Shown: positions 9,476 to 18,487 of the stretch, piece after piece | Position numbering within the stretch: the stretch's first letter is position 1 | How the letters are laid out: every line of letters begins with the position of its first letter | DNA from: Halolamina sp. CBA1230 | GTDB lineage: Archaea; Halobacteriota; Halobacteria; Halobacteriales; Haloferacaceae | Direction: 5' to 3' | DNA length: 64,000 bases | NCBI RefSeq assembly: GCF_002025255.2 | Contig: NZ_CP054587.1 | Span: forward strand, 2,666,001-2,730,000 | Made by a program: the position numbers and the translations under genes | Notes under the pieces: generated by a model | The model's input: only the letters and a program-made list of their open reading frames with translations | Told to the model about the DNA's origin: nothing | Database searches by the model: none

Positions 9476-10690
9476 TCACACCGGTTCGCCGTCCTTGTAC
9501 ACCGTCGTCGGCTCGTAGAGGTTCGTGATGTCCGACAGCGGCGACTCCTCGAACGCGACGAGGTCGGCGTGGTTCCCGACCGTGAGCGTGCCGATATCCG
9601 CCGCGGGCACCGTCTCCGCCGCGGTCCCCGTACCGGCGACGATGGCCTCGTGTTCGCTCATGCCGACTTCTTCGACGAACAGTTCGGCTTCGAGCGCGTT
9701 CTCGCCGTGGGCTACCGGCTCCGGCCCGAGGAAGTCCGTCCCCAGCGCGATCGGGACGCCTGCCTCGTACGCCCGCCGGGTCGCCTCGAAGTGTGCCTCG
9801 TTCGCGTCCCGGGCCTTCCGCATCCCGTACTCGGGGACGCCGAACTCGTCGCCGCGTTCGACGAGCCGGTGGACGATCGACAGCGTCGGGACGAACGTCG
9901 CGCCGGTCTCCGCGAACAGATCGAGACACTCCCCGTCGATGTAGAACCCGTGTTCGATCGTGTCGACGCCGTTCCGGAGCGCGGCCTTGATCCCCGGCGC
10001 CCCCTGTGCGTGGGAAGCAACCGGGATGCCGACGCGATGGGCCTCCTCGGTGAACGCCCGGATCTCGTCGTCGGTGAACTGGCTCTGGCTGGGGGTGTCC
10101 TTCTCGCTCAGCACGCCGCCGGTGGTCATGATCTTGATCAGGTCGGCGCCCTCGCGGATGCGCTCGCGGGCACCCTTCCGGCACTCGTCGGCGCCGTCGA
10201 CGATCTGACTCCCGCCGGCGGCGTCGCTTTTTGCCCACTCGTAGGGGAGGTAGTGGCGGTCGCCGTGGCCCGCGGTCTGGGAGAAGCTGCTGCCGCTGGT
10301 GAACACCCGCGGCCCGGGGATCGTGCCGTCGTCGATCGCCCGACGGACTGGCAGGCCGGCCTCGCTGCCCACGTCCCGGATCGCCGTGAACCCCGCCTCC
10401 AGCAGCGTCCGAACGTCGGCGGTCGCCCGCGCGGTGGCGAGTTCCGTCGATTCCTGAATCCAGTCGAACGGCTCCATCGACCGGCTCCCCTTGAGGTGGA
10501 GGTGGGCGTCGATCAGCCCCGGGGTTACGGTCTCGCTGGAGTGGTCAACCCGATCGGCGTCGTCGGGCACCGAGACCGCCTCTCCGGGGCCGACTTCGAC
10601 GATCCGGTCGTTCTCGACGAGGATCCGCGCGTCGTCGATCGGGTCCTTCCCGGTCCCGTCGACGAGGGTTCCGCAGTCGATGTACTTCAT
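9476..10690 (-). CDS. Metal-dependent amidohydrolase, imidazolonepropionase-like
   Basis: This 404-residue enzyme belongs to the amidohydrolase superfamily. It shows the N-terminal beta-sandwich start (MKYIDCGTLVDGTGKDPIDD), the metal ligands HLHLKGS near residue 62, HAQGAPG, TIEHGFYI and the catalytic Asp in ALGTDFLGPEP, and the closing NHADLVAFEESPL. The family hydrolyses cyclic amides or peptidic substrates such as Xaa-Pro dipeptides; the exact substrate is unknown. The start is set at 10690, where homologous sequence begins; an in-frame start 24 codons upstream would add a basic, non-homologous tail. It stands alone on its strand. Confidence 0.88.
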   Translation of the reverse strand: MKYIDCGTLVDGTGKDPIDDARILVENDRIVEVGPGEAVSVPDDADRVDHSSETVTPGLIDAHLHLKGSRSMEPFDWIQESTELATARATADVRTLLEAGFTAIRDVGSEAGLPVRRAIDDGTIPGPRVFTSGSSFSQTAGHGDRHYLPYEWAKSDAAGGSQIVDGADECRKGARERIREGADLIKIMTTGGVLSEKDTPSQSQFTDDEIRAFTEEAHRVGIPVASHAQGAPGIKAALRNGVDTIEHGFYIDGECLDLFAETGATFVPTLSIVHRLVERGDEFGVPEYGMRKARDANEAHFEATRRAYEAGVPIALGTDFLGPEPVAHGENALEAELFVEEVGMSEHEAIVAGTGTAAETVPAADIGTLTVGNHADLVAFEESPLSDITNLYEPTTVYKDGEPV

Positions 10691-10786
10691 ACTGCACCGG
10701 TAACGAACAGCGCCGATTAGTAGTTCGCCTCGCGGCAGCCGACGGGGGAGCGCCGGACTCATCCCCGCGCGGACCCAACCGCGCCC

Positions 10787-11353
10787 ATGAGCGACTCAGA
10801 GGCCGGGGAGTGGGAGACACAGCTCCGGCAGAACCGCGAGGAGAAAGACCAGTTCTTCGCCGAGCACCCGCAGTCGCCGGTGCCGCCGGAGGAGCGCGAC
10901 GAGTTCGACGGCCTCGACTACTTCGACCCGGCCCCCGAGTTCCGGGTCGACGCCGAGGTGACCGTCCACGACGACCCCGAGCCGGTGGAGATGGAGACCA
11001 CAAACGGCCCGCCGACTCGTTACCTCCGGGTCGCAACGTTCGCGTTCGAACTCCGGGGCGAGGACTGCGAACTCCACGCCTACCGGCAGGAGAACAGCGA
11101 CGACGATACGCTGTTCGTCCCGTTCCGGGACAAGACGACCGGCCAGCAGACGTACTCCGGGGGGCGCTACATGGAGTTCGAACCGGAGGGGGAACTGGAG
11201 ACGGGCGACACGGTGACGCTCGACTTCAACCTCGCGTACTCGCCGTTCTGTGCGTTCAGCGAGACGTTCGCCTGTCCGCTGCCGCCCGAGGAGAACTGGC
11301 TGGAGGTGGTGGTGCCGGCCGGCGAGAAGAAACCCGAACTCGGCGAGGACTGA
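10787..11353 (+). CDS. DUF1684 family protein
   Basis: This soluble protein of 188 residues matches the DUF1684 pattern: an N-terminal EWxxQLxxNREEKDxFF motif (residues 8-25), a central beta-rich part, FVPFRDKTTGQQTYSGGRYM (about residues 111-130), and the closing DFNLAYSPFCAFSETFACPLPP before a short tail. The family is widespread but has no assigned biochemical function. It is very acidic, as expected for a cytoplasmic haloarchaeal protein. It converges with the methyltransferase gene, with two bases between the stops. Confidence 0.85.
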   Translation: MSDSEAGEWETQLRQNREEKDQFFAEHPQSPVPPEERDEFDGLDYFDPAPEFRVDAEVTVHDDPEPVEMETTNGPPTRYLRVATFAFELRGEDCELHAYRQENSDDDTLFVPFRDKTTGQQTYSGGRYMEFEPEGELETGDTVTLDFNLAYSPFCAFSETFACPLPPEENWLEVVVPAGEKKPELGED

Positions 11354-11355
11354 GC

Positions 11356-12843
11356 CTAGGGAACGACCAGATCCACGACCGTCTCGCCGTCGACGACCAG
11401 GTTGTACGCCGCCTCGTCGTCGTTCCACAGCGCGAGCGCGTTCTCCATCGACAGCACCGCGCCGTACTCGGCCTCGCCCAGCGCACGGTTCAGCTCCGTG
11501 TGCTGGGTCACTACCGCGTACTGCTCGACGTCCTCGCTCCCGTCGCCGATCTTGAACACGGGGTTGGGGTCGCTGCCGTACTCCCGTTCGCGCTCGCCCT
11601 GCCGGCTCAGATCCGGACTGAGCTTCACCGTCAGCAGGTCGATCCGGTTGCTGACGTGGCGCTCCATCTCCGCGGCCTTGGCGTGGCGATCCGCGGAGGC
11701 AGCCACCGGACTGCGGCGCTTCCCGTCGGGGCGCAGGAGCGCGTAGGCGAACTGCACCGACGTTTTCGTGAACGTGCCGGGTTCGTTCCCCTCGCCGCCG
11801 CCACCCTCGCCGCGCTCGCTCTGGTCCAACTGCTGCTGCATCCGCGGCGCCTCGATGTCGGACCGGACGTCGAACGACCAGCCGCGATCCGAGGGTGACT
11901 CGTCGGGCCAGAGCCGGAGCGTCGGCGAGTACACCGACGGCCCCGAGTCCGGCCGGGCGAGCGTCCGCTCGACCTCCCGGAGCCCCGTCGCCGTCTCCAG
12001 ATCCGCGGGCGCCATCGCGAGCAGCGTGCCGTCCGCCGCGACCGCGTCGAGGTAGCGGTCCGCCGTCGCCGCGGGGTCCGAGAGCTCCGAGAGCACGTTA
12101 CAGAACGTGAGCAGGTCCACGTCACCCACCGACTCGGGGTCGAAATCCTCCGCCCGCTCGCGGTGGACCGTGGTCCGGACGTTCCGCGGCGTCTCCTCGA
12201 GCAGTGCTTCGAGCAGGTCCGCCGCAGGCGAGGGCTCCAACGCGTGGTACTCGATGAGGGGGGGTTCGTCTTCGTCCTCACCGACCGCGTCATGTAGGTA
12301 GTCGATCAGCGCCAGCGCGGGCCCACCGACGCCGGCGCCCACGTCCAGCACGCGGAGCTTCCGGGGGAGGTCGTCGTTCTCCGCGAGGTCGTCGAGCACG
12401 TACCCCGTCGCGGCGTAGTAGTCCGGCAGGTGGTAGATCGCGTACCCCAGCGCCGCGGTTTCGTCGTACTCGACGGGGTTGCCGTGGTAGTAGTCGGCCT
12501 TGAGCCGGCGGATCGCCTCGCGGAGTTCGTCGCCTGACTCCCCGTCGGACCAGTCGAGGCCGAACTCCTCGACGAGTCGGTCGACGACGACGCGTTCGTA
12601 CTGTTTCGGCAACGTCTCGGGTTCCCAGCCCGGCGGCGCGACGGGCGCGTCGCTGGCCGGGACGAACGTGCCGTCCTCGCGTTCGACGAGGTCGAGGTCG
12701 AACGCCGCGGCCCGGAGCTCCTGCCGGATCACCGCGGGGTGGGGGGTCTCGTCGAAGTACTCTTGGATCTCCGCGGGGTCGATCGGGCGGACCTCCCGAA
12801 GGTAGTTCACGGTGTCCCGGAGGCGCTCGCGGTCGACGCTCAT
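11356..12843 (-). CDS. Rsm22-like small-subunit rRNA methyltransferase family protein
   Basis: This is a SAM-dependent methyltransferase-like protein of 495 residues. An N-terminal helical region (~1-130) precedes a class I Rossmann core whose motif I is LRVLDVGAGVGGPALALIDY (about residues 160-180) and whose later strand reads DLLTFCNVLSEL. The RLKADYYHGNPVEYDETAALGYAIYHLPDYYAA block just before motif I is typical of the Rsm22 family, which acts in mitochondrial small-subunit assembly in eukaryotes and is uncharacterised in archaea. The C-terminal part lacks an obvious four-cysteine cluster found in some members. It overlaps the upstream tyrA stop by four bases, suggesting a two-gene operon. 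Confidence 0.78.
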   Translation of the reverse strand: MSVDRERLRDTVNYLREVRPIDPAEIQEYFDETPHPAVIRQELRAAAFDLDLVEREDGTFVPASDAPVAPPGWEPETLPKQYERVVVDRLVEEFGLDWSDGESGDELREAIRRLKADYYHGNPVEYDETAALGYAIYHLPDYYAATGYVLDDLAENDDLPRKLRVLDVGAGVGGPALALIDYLHDAVGEDEDEPPLIEYHALEPSPAADLLEALLEETPRNVRTTVHRERAEDFDPESVGDVDLLTFCNVLSELSDPAATADRYLDAVAADGTLLAMAPADLETATGLREVERTLARPDSGPSVYSPTLRLWPDESPSDRGWSFDVRSDIEAPRMQQQLDQSERGEGGGGEGNEPGTFTKTSVQFAYALLRPDGKRRSPVAASADRHAKAAEMERHVSNRIDLLTVKLSPDLSRQGEREREYGSDPNPVFKIGDGSEDVEQYAVVTQHTELNRALGEAEYGAVLSMENALALWNDDEAAYNLVVDGETVVDLVVP

Positions 12844-13616
12844 CGCTCACCCCCGTCGACGGCGTCGGCGGCCTCGTCGTACAGCGTTTCGAACCCTTCG
12901 CGGTCGGCGTCGGCGACCCCACGAGCGGCCTCGGCGACGGCCTCAGCGCCGCCGAAGGCGTCCTGGATGTCGGCGTACACCCCGGCGTCGCCGCCGGTTA
13001 CCGTCGCGGCGAGATCGCGGAGGTCGGCCGAGACGGGCGTGTGGAACTCCTCGCGCACGTCGTCGCCGGCGAGCGCCCACGCGAGCACGGCGGCGTGGGT
13101 CTTCGCCTGCACGGTCGACATGGCGTCGTCGTGCTCCGCTGGCGTGGTCTCGAACAGCTCGTTGCCCGCCTCGCGGAGCGCGTCCAGTAGCGGTTCGAGC
13201 GTCGGACCGACGTTGTCGGCGACGAGCGCGACGTTGCCCGGCGCACGCGGGGGAGCGAACAGCGGGTGGAGGCTCGCGCGCTCGCGGTCGGGCAGGTGTT
13301 CGCGCATGGCGGCCATCGGCTCGGCCATCACGCCCGAGAGGTCGAGCATCGCGCTCTCGGCGTACGGTGCCCAGTCCGCGACAGCCGCCTCGACGACGGG
13401 GATGGGGACCGTCAGCGCGACGGTGTCGAACGTCCGGTCCGCCGTCGGCGTCCCGCCCGCCAGCGCGACCGTCTCGGCGTCGAACGTGTCGGAGGCCTCA
13501 GCCGCCGCTGCGGCGTCGATGTCGGCGAACGCGAACTCGACCGCCGGCGAGGCGTCGGCGAGCGTCCCGGCCAGCCAGCGCCCCATCGCGCCGGCGCCGA
13601 CGATACAGAGCGTCAT
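12840..13616 (-). CDS. tyrA: Prephenate dehydrogenase
   Basis: This 258-residue NAD(P)-dependent dehydrogenase should convert prephenate to 4-hydroxyphenylpyruvate for tyrosine synthesis. The nucleotide-binding fold begins immediately (CIVGAGAMGRWLAG, with GAGAMG at residues 7-12). MLDLSGVMAEPMAAM and LHPLFAPPRAPGNVALV are typical of TyrA; the His in the latter is the conserved substrate-region histidine. The helical C-terminal half completes a normal-length archaeal TyrA without chorismate mutase or ACT domains. It is transcribed before the Rsm22-like gene, with a four-base overlap. Confidence 0.85.
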   Translation of the reverse strand: MTLCIVGAGAMGRWLAGTLADASPAVEFAFADIDAAAAAEASDTFDAETVALAGGTPTADRTFDTVALTVPIPVVEAAVADWAPYAESAMLDLSGVMAEPMAAMREHLPDRERASLHPLFAPPRAPGNVALVADNVGPTLEPLLDALREAGNELFETTPAEHDDAMSTVQAKTHAAVLAWALAGDDVREEFHTPVSADLRDLAATVTGGDAGVYADIQDAFGGAEAVAEAARGVADADREGFETLYDEAADAVDGGER

Positions 13617-14093
13617 CTACCCATACGTGGTGGCCGTCGGGTGAAAAGGTGCGCGGATGGCGGTTGTTCGCCGTGGGTAGCGGTGTGGGGAGATTGTCGA
13701 ATGGCGGTGCGGTGGCGCGAAGCGTCGGCAGGGCGAGACCGAAGGTCTCGCTGGCCGTGCGGCGCGCGATCAGGCGCGCCGCACGACGCCTCCGTGCGCC
13801 GACCGAGCGCGAGGGATGAGCGAACGACGTGAGCGAATCGGTTGGGGAGGCTCGGGGGCTGTACGGGCGGGTGGGACTGAAAGGGGCTGTGCGCTCGGGG
13901 AAGCACGGCGTTGACGAGAGCGAAGCTCTCGTCTGCCAACCAGAAATCTCCGATTTCTGGTGACGACGCAAGGCACCGCAACGAAGTGAGGAGCGCAGCG
14001 AGCCGCGCGAGCCGAGCGCACAGGGGCTTTCACGGTGTTCGTCACGACGATCTTCGTCGAAGCGATATCTGCAGTAAGCCAGTCTCTATTTCC
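13617..14093. other. Hairpin-rich non-coding block between tyrA and the M24 peptidase gene
   Basis: No believable gene lies in these 477 bases. Instead there are four perfect short inverted repeats. GCGAGACC at 13733-13740 pairs with 13744-13751 around a GAA loop. A 12-bp stem at 13756-13767 pairs with 13774-13785 around six bases. The other two, at 13914-13932 and 13940-13960, form the double-hairpin element listed separately. Further GC-rich runs such as GGTGGGACTGAAAGGGGC (13870-13887) sit between them. Such blocks resemble dispersed haloarchaeal intergenic repeats, which is an inference from style rather than a database match. Confidence 0.7.
13909..13965 (+). repeat. Double-hairpin repeat element, copy 1
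   Basis: Two perfect stems occur eight bases apart. ACGAGAGC (13914-13921) pairs with GCTCTCGT (13925-13932) around GAA. CCAGAAATC (13940-13948) pairs with GATTTCTGG (13952-13960) around TCC. The segment is flanked by CGTTGACGAG on the left and TTCTGGTGAC on the right. A second copy occurs in reverse orientation at 29420-29475. It has the same spacer core (GCCAAC), the same ends and compensatory changes in both stems. Confidence 0.75.
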
Positions 14094-15263
14094 TCATAGC
14101 TCCAACTGTTCCGGATACTCGTTGAAGTTCTCGTACCCCTCCTCCGTCACCACCGCGATGTCCTCGATCCGCACCCCGCCGTGTTCAGGATGGTACAGCC
14201 CGGGTTCGATCGTCACGATCTGTCCGGCCTCGAGTTCCCCACCCCTCGGCGACAGCGACGGCTTCTCGTGGACGTCCAACCCCACGCCGTGACCGGTGCT
14301 GTGGATGAACCCCGTCTCCGTCGACGGATCGTCCCGGAGCGTCGGGTAGCCGGCGCGCTCGTACACGTCACACACCGCCGCGTGCACGTCCGCGCCGGTC
14401 GCGCCGGCCTCCAGTTCCCGGAACGCCGCGCGTTTGGCCTCCTGGGTGAGCTCGTACCACTCCCGGATCGTCTCGCTTGCCTCGCCCTTGACGAACGTCC
14501 GGGTCATATCCGAGTGGTAGCCCGTCGCCTTGCTCCGCGGGAAGATGTCGACGATGATGGGCTGGCCCGCCTCCAGCGGCCCGCTGCCGCGGTCGTGGGG
14601 GTCCGCGGCGTCGACGCCGCAGGCGACGATCGTCTCGTCCAGCGCACAGCCGTGTTCGAGCAGCGTGACCTCGATCTCGGTTTTCACGCGCTCGCTGGTG
14701 AGCGGTTCGTCCTCGTAGTAGAGCACGCCGCTCCGGACTTCGGCAGCGTCGAGCAGCTCCTCACAGGCCTGCATCGACTTCTCGTTCGCGACCGTGGCCT
14801 CCCGGACGTGCTCGATCTCCTCGTCGGTCTTCACCGCGCGGATGTCGTCCACGACGCCCTCGGAGTCCACCGCGAGCGCGACGCCCTCCTCACGCAGGCC
14901 GTCCGCCGCGCCGACGGGGAACGTGTCGGGTACGGCGACGGAGCCGACGCCGTGGGCGTCCAGAAAGGCGGCCTGCATCTTCGCCCGGGCGACACCCGAA
15001 TCGTGTTCCTCCCGGAGCCCCTGGTAGTCGTACTCTGAGGTGCGGTCGACCGTGCCGCGGGCCTCCTTCGAGGCGCGGCCGTACTCCAGGCCCGAGGTGA
15101 GGAGGGCGGTCTCGTCGGGCGTGTACACCGTGAAGAAGGGGTCCGGCGCGTCGAAGCCGGAGAGGTAGCGCTGCGTCGAGTCGTCGCCGTCGGCGTACAC
15201 CGCGTACCCGTCGAGATCCTGCTCGTCGAGGTAGTCGTCGAGAGCGGTGGTGTCGATCTCCAT
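14094..15263 (-). CDS. M24 family metallopeptidase (Xaa-Pro aminopeptidase-like)
   Basis: This 389-residue protein has the creatinase/prolidase fold. The N-terminal non-catalytic domain starts MEIDTTALDDYLDEQDLDGY. The C-terminal pita-bread domain supplies the dinuclear metal ligands: Asp in IVDIFPRSKATGYHSDMTRT, His in HSTGHGVGLDVHE, Glu in VTIEPGLYHPEHGG and Glu in VRIEDIAVVT. It should cleave Xaa-Pro peptide bonds, probably in recycling of imported peptides. The ATG at 15263 is where homology begins; an in-frame extension upstream of 37 residues is alanine/proline-rich and unlikely to be real. The gene is not in an operon. Confidence 0.9.
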   Translation of the reverse strand: MEIDTTALDDYLDEQDLDGYAVYADGDDSTQRYLSGFDAPDPFFTVYTPDETALLTSGLEYGRASKEARGTVDRTSEYDYQGLREEHDSGVARAKMQAAFLDAHGVGSVAVPDTFPVGAADGLREEGVALAVDSEGVVDDIRAVKTDEEIEHVREATVANEKSMQACEELLDAAEVRSGVLYYEDEPLTSERVKTEIEVTLLEHGCALDETIVACGVDAADPHDRGSGPLEAGQPIIVDIFPRSKATGYHSDMTRTFVKGEASETIREWYELTQEAKRAAFRELEAGATGADVHAAVCDVYERAGYPTLRDDPSTETGFIHSTGHGVGLDVHEKPSLSPRGGELEAGQIVTIEPGLYHPEHGGVRIEDIAVVTEEGYENFNEYPEQLEL

Positions 15264-15368
15264 GGCCGGAGTGGCGGGCGGCGCGGGCAAAGGCGTTGCC
15301 GTCGCGGCCACGCTGGCAGCGAGATGCGCGACACAAAGGATTTGCAGGCGCCGGGACCACCTCCCGCC

Positions 15369-16253
15369 GTGCAACGACGTGCCCTCCTCTCGCTGTCCGC
15401 GCTCGCGCTCGGCGGCTGTCTCGCGCCCAGCGCCGACGAGATCGGCGTCCCGACTACCACGTCCGACTGCCCGCCCGTCGGCGACCGGATCGTCTGTGTC
15501 CCGGAGACCGACCCTGACTCGGTCCCGATCGCGCTGACCGCCGACTCACAGTCCGTCTCGCCGCCCGCAACCGTGACGTTCACCCTCGAGAACGGTGCGG
15601 GTCGGGAGCTGTCGACCAACTTCTACGCGTGGACGCTCTGGAAGCGCGTCGACGGCGACTGGTACCGCGTAGTCCCGGACATCTGGCCCGAGCCGCTAAC
15701 GCCCCTGGAACACGGCGAGGCCCACGAGTGGGCGCTCACTGCCGAACACGACCTCCCGCCGAACCCGGGCCGGTACTACGACGCGTGGCTCGAGGCGGGC
15801 ACCGTTTCCGGCCTCGGCGGCGGCGAGTACGCGTTCACGGCCGACGGCTGGTTCGGCGAGTCGACGGACCCACAGCTCGGGTTCGCAGCCCGATTCAGCG
15901 TCGACGCCCCCGAACTGACCCTCGAACCCACGGAGAAACTCAGCGACGCCTCGCGCGACGGCGCGGTCGTGACCGTTCGAGGCGTGGGAGAGGGCGACGA
16001 CGGCCGCGCCGAACTGATCGTCCGGCGGGTCGAGAGCGCCGCCGACCCGGCGCGAGTCATCCCCGAGCAGGCGGCCCACGACTACCGCCTGCGGAACACG
16101 CTGCCCTTTTTCGAGGACGGCGTCGAACGAGTGCGCTACGTCGAACGGAGCCCCGGCTACCCGGCGTTCGGTATCGACGAGCCGTACACGATCCGCTACG
16201 CGGGCGAACTGTACGAACTGCGCGCGGAAGAACTGGAGAGCGAGACGGGCTGA
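15369..16253 (+). CDS. Secreted lipoprotein of unknown function
   Basis: This 294-residue protein has a very short Tat-like signal (QRRALLSLSALALGGC) ending in a lipobox cysteine. It should therefore be anchored on the outer face of the membrane. I chose the GTG at 15369 because it gives a compact signal peptide; an ATG at 15324 is also possible and adds 15 residues. The mature part is beta-rich (VPIALTADSQSVSPPATVTF, FSVDAPELTLEPTE), suggesting immunoglobulin-like sandwich domains, and has two early cysteines (CPPVGDRIVC) that could form a disulfide. No catalytic motif is recognisable. It converges with dph2. Confidence 0.7.
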   Translation: MQRRALLSLSALALGGCLAPSADEIGVPTTTSDCPPVGDRIVCVPETDPDSVPIALTADSQSVSPPATVTFTLENGAGRELSTNFYAWTLWKRVDGDWYRVVPDIWPEPLTPLEHGEAHEWALTAEHDLPPNPGRYYDAWLEAGTVSGLGGGEYAFTADGWFGESTDPQLGFAARFSVDAPELTLEPTEKLSDASRDGAVVTVRGVGEGDDGRAELIVRRVESAADPARVIPEQAAHDYRLRNTLPFFEDGVERVRYVERSPGYPAFGIDEPYTIRYAGELYELRAEELESETG

Positions 16254-16265
16254 TCGCGGAGCGTC

Positions 16266-17312
16266 TTACCAGGTGCCGTGGAACGTGTCGAAGGAGAGCT
16301 CGTCCAGCGGCTTGTTGCCGATCGCGATCTCGTACTCGCCGGGGGTCAGCATCGGCTTGTGGAACTGCGGGCCGTCGTCGGTGGTGATGCGGGGACAGCC
16401 CGTGTTGACGAAGGCGTCCATGTCGAAGTTGCGCAGGCGGTCCGGCGTCACCTCGTCCATCGTGATCAGGTAGGCGTTCTCGTTCTCGTCGACGATGCGC
16501 TCGGCGGTCTCCCAGCGCCCCTGCCCGATCTTGGTACAGAAGATGACGCCCCACTTCTCGGCGTCCATCGCGCGGTGGACCGCGCCGTAGCGCTGCTTCA
16601 TGAACTTCTCCGTGTCCGCGACGGTGACGACGTTGTTCACCGGGTCACAGATCACGACCTTCTTGTCGGGGTGTTCCATCGCCAGCCCGAGGGGGTGGAA
16701 CTTCCCGCCGCCGACGTACAGCACCTGATCGGCGTCGATGTCCGCGGAGGCGTAGTTGCAGCCGAGCACCTGCCCCTCGTGGGTGAGCCGGTCGTCGCCC
16801 CTCCGAGTGTGGACGTCGTACCCCTCGTCCTCCAGCCACTCCTTCATGTCGTCGAAGAGGTTCATGTGCTGGGCCGTCGTGACGAGGCCGACGTCGTCCT
16901 CGGGGAGCTCCTCCAGTGCCTCCTCCATCATCGGGAACGGGTCGACGTTGGAGAACAGCGGCACGTAGATGATCTTCTCGGAGTTCTTCATCGGCGAGTG
17001 GCCGAAGTGGACGAACACGTCCGTCCGTCGCATCAGGAACGTGTCGAGGTCGCAGGCACCGTAGCAGGGCTGGCCCGACAGCATGAACGTCACGTCGTCG
17101 GGCGCGAGCTCACGCAGGTCGTCGGCGACCGCGGGACCGCGCCGCTTCAGCCCCTCGGGGAACTGCAGCCCCACCTTCTTGGCGTCTTTCTCCTCGATCT
17201 CCTCGATGATGCGCTCCAGCTCGTAGTCCCACTCCCGGTCGTGGCGCAGGGACATCCCCGTGTTCCGGAGATCTCCCTCTGTCGTCGCGTCGCCCGCAGC
17301 GTCCTGACTCAT
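16266..17312 (-). CDS. dph2: Diphthamide biosynthesis enzyme Dph2
   Basis: This 348-residue enzyme carries out the first step of diphthamide formation on elongation factor 2, transferring a 3-amino-3-carboxypropyl group from SAM to a histidine. The three cysteines that hold the [4Fe-4S] cluster are visible in family context: CYGACD (Cys83/Cys87), LGCNYASAD (Cys185) and NTGCPRITTDD (Cys306). The start of the first domain, KVGLQFPEGLKRRGP, is also typical. Archaea use a single Dph2 homodimer, unlike the Dph1/Dph2 pair of eukaryotes. The gene is monocistronic, with a 199-bp gap on its downstream neighbour side. Confidence 0.95.
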   Translation of the reverse strand: MSQDAAGDATTEGDLRNTGMSLRHDREWDYELERIIEEIEEKDAKKVGLQFPEGLKRRGPAVADDLRELAPDDVTFMLSGQPCYGACDLDTFLMRRTDVFVHFGHSPMKNSEKIIYVPLFSNVDPFPMMEEALEELPEDDVGLVTTAQHMNLFDDMKEWLEDEGYDVHTRRGDDRLTHEGQVLGCNYASADIDADQVLYVGGGKFHPLGLAMEHPDKKVVICDPVNNVVTVADTEKFMKQRYGAVHRAMDAEKWGVIFCTKIGQGRWETAERIVDENENAYLITMDEVTPDRLRNFDMDAFVNTGCPRITTDDGPQFHKPMLTPGEYEIAIGNKPLDELSFDTFHGTW

Positions 17313-17511
17313 TAGCGATGCTATCGGGTGTGGACGGATAATCCCCGCGCTTCCGCCGGTCCCGTGCTCCCATCCCCCGTGGTTTCCCGTGACTATCGGG
17401 CGGCGGTGGAGCCAACTATGGGGCGGACGAGCTAGGCCACCGCGAGTGCGTGGGAGCGGGCGAGGGGCGCTTCCTCACGTTGCGGCGTGCTCGACGACGA
17501 ACTCGAGCGAG

Positions 17512-18198
17512 TCAGCGGTCGAACACCAGCCCGAGCAGCTCCCGCTCCGCGGCCGTCAGATGCTCCGACAGCGTCGGCTGGCTGATCCCCAGCCGGTCGG
17601 CCAGCTCCGCGCCGCTGGTCCGGCGGGGCCAGTCGTAGTAGCCGGCCTCGAAGGCGGTTTCGAGCACCTCGTGCTGGCGGTCGGTCAGCCGGCGTTCGAG
17701 CTCGCGGTCCAGCTCGCGGTTGCTGAAAAGCGGCGTGAACGACTCCCGTTCCCGCTTGGCGACGAGCTCGCCGCCGTACTCGCTCTGGAACGCCGCGATC
17801 ACCTCGCCGGCGTCGTACGACGCGGGCAGTTCCGCGACGATCCGCCCCTCCCCACGCTCGCCGACGACCGATCGGGGGAGCGCGCCCAGCTCCGCCAGTC
17901 GGACCGCCGGGCACCCCCCCTCGACGAGGAACTCCAGCAACCCCCCGTCGTCGTAGCGTTCGATCACCGTGACAGTCACGGCGGGGTGGCTCTCGGCGAG
18001 CGCCTCGACGACCGCCAGATCGGTGCCGTGCACGCTGAAGAACTCCGCGTAGGCACCGCCTCGGGGGATCATCTCCTCGAGTTCGAGCCGACAGGACGCG
18101 ACCTCCGACGCCCGCACGAACGGGTACGACGGCTCGTGAAACGCGAACTCCAGTTCGACGGCCGGGCTCCCGTCGCTCCTGCTCGAACTGATTGACAT
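17512..18198 (-). CDS. HTH_10 (bacterio-opsin activator type) transcriptional regulator
   Basis: This 228-residue regulator has an N-terminal Bat-type ligand-sensing region (AVELEFAFHEPSYPFVRASE) without a recognisable cofactor motif. Its C-terminal helix-turn-helix of the HTH_10 family spans about residues 170-225: LTDRQHEVLETAFEAGYYDWPRRTSGAELADRLGIS then QPTLSEHLTAAERELLG. Such proteins are numerous in haloarchaea and typically control nearby or metabolic genes. No operon partner is evident here, so its regulon is unknown. The start ATG at 18198 (MSISSSRSDG) is not contradicted by anything upstream. Confidence 0.88.
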   Translation of the reverse strand: MSISSSRSDGSPAVELEFAFHEPSYPFVRASEVASCRLELEEMIPRGGAYAEFFSVHGTDLAVVEALAESHPAVTVTVIERYDDGGLLEFLVEGGCPAVRLAELGALPRSVVGERGEGRIVAELPASYDAGEVIAAFQSEYGGELVAKRERESFTPLFSNRELDRELERRLTDRQHEVLETAFEAGYYDWPRRTSGAELADRLGISQPTLSEHLTAAERELLGLVFDR

Positions 18199-18487
18199 GT
18201 TGTACGGTAGCGTGTTTGATCGTGAAAAACCCCCTCGGAACCTGCCAACTCGAATACGTTTCCGGGGCGTCGACGGGGGGCACCGTCACCGCCGGCCGGC
18301 CCCGGAGTCACCGAACTCGACGTGGTTCCGGCTCGGACCGCCTCTACGGACCGTGAACTTCACATCCGATATCCCGTCCACTCGGAGGCTCACGCGCCTC
18401 CAGTGACGAGTAACAGTTGCACCCCCCTGAACGGATCGCCTATGCTGTTAGGTGGAGCGGGGCTGTGTGGCGATCGTCCGGACGCGC

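Noticed and set aside
13785-14045. Small minus-strand genes in the tyrA-M24 spacer.
   Set aside because: The open frames run through hairpin repeats, start within them and show no conserved protein features.
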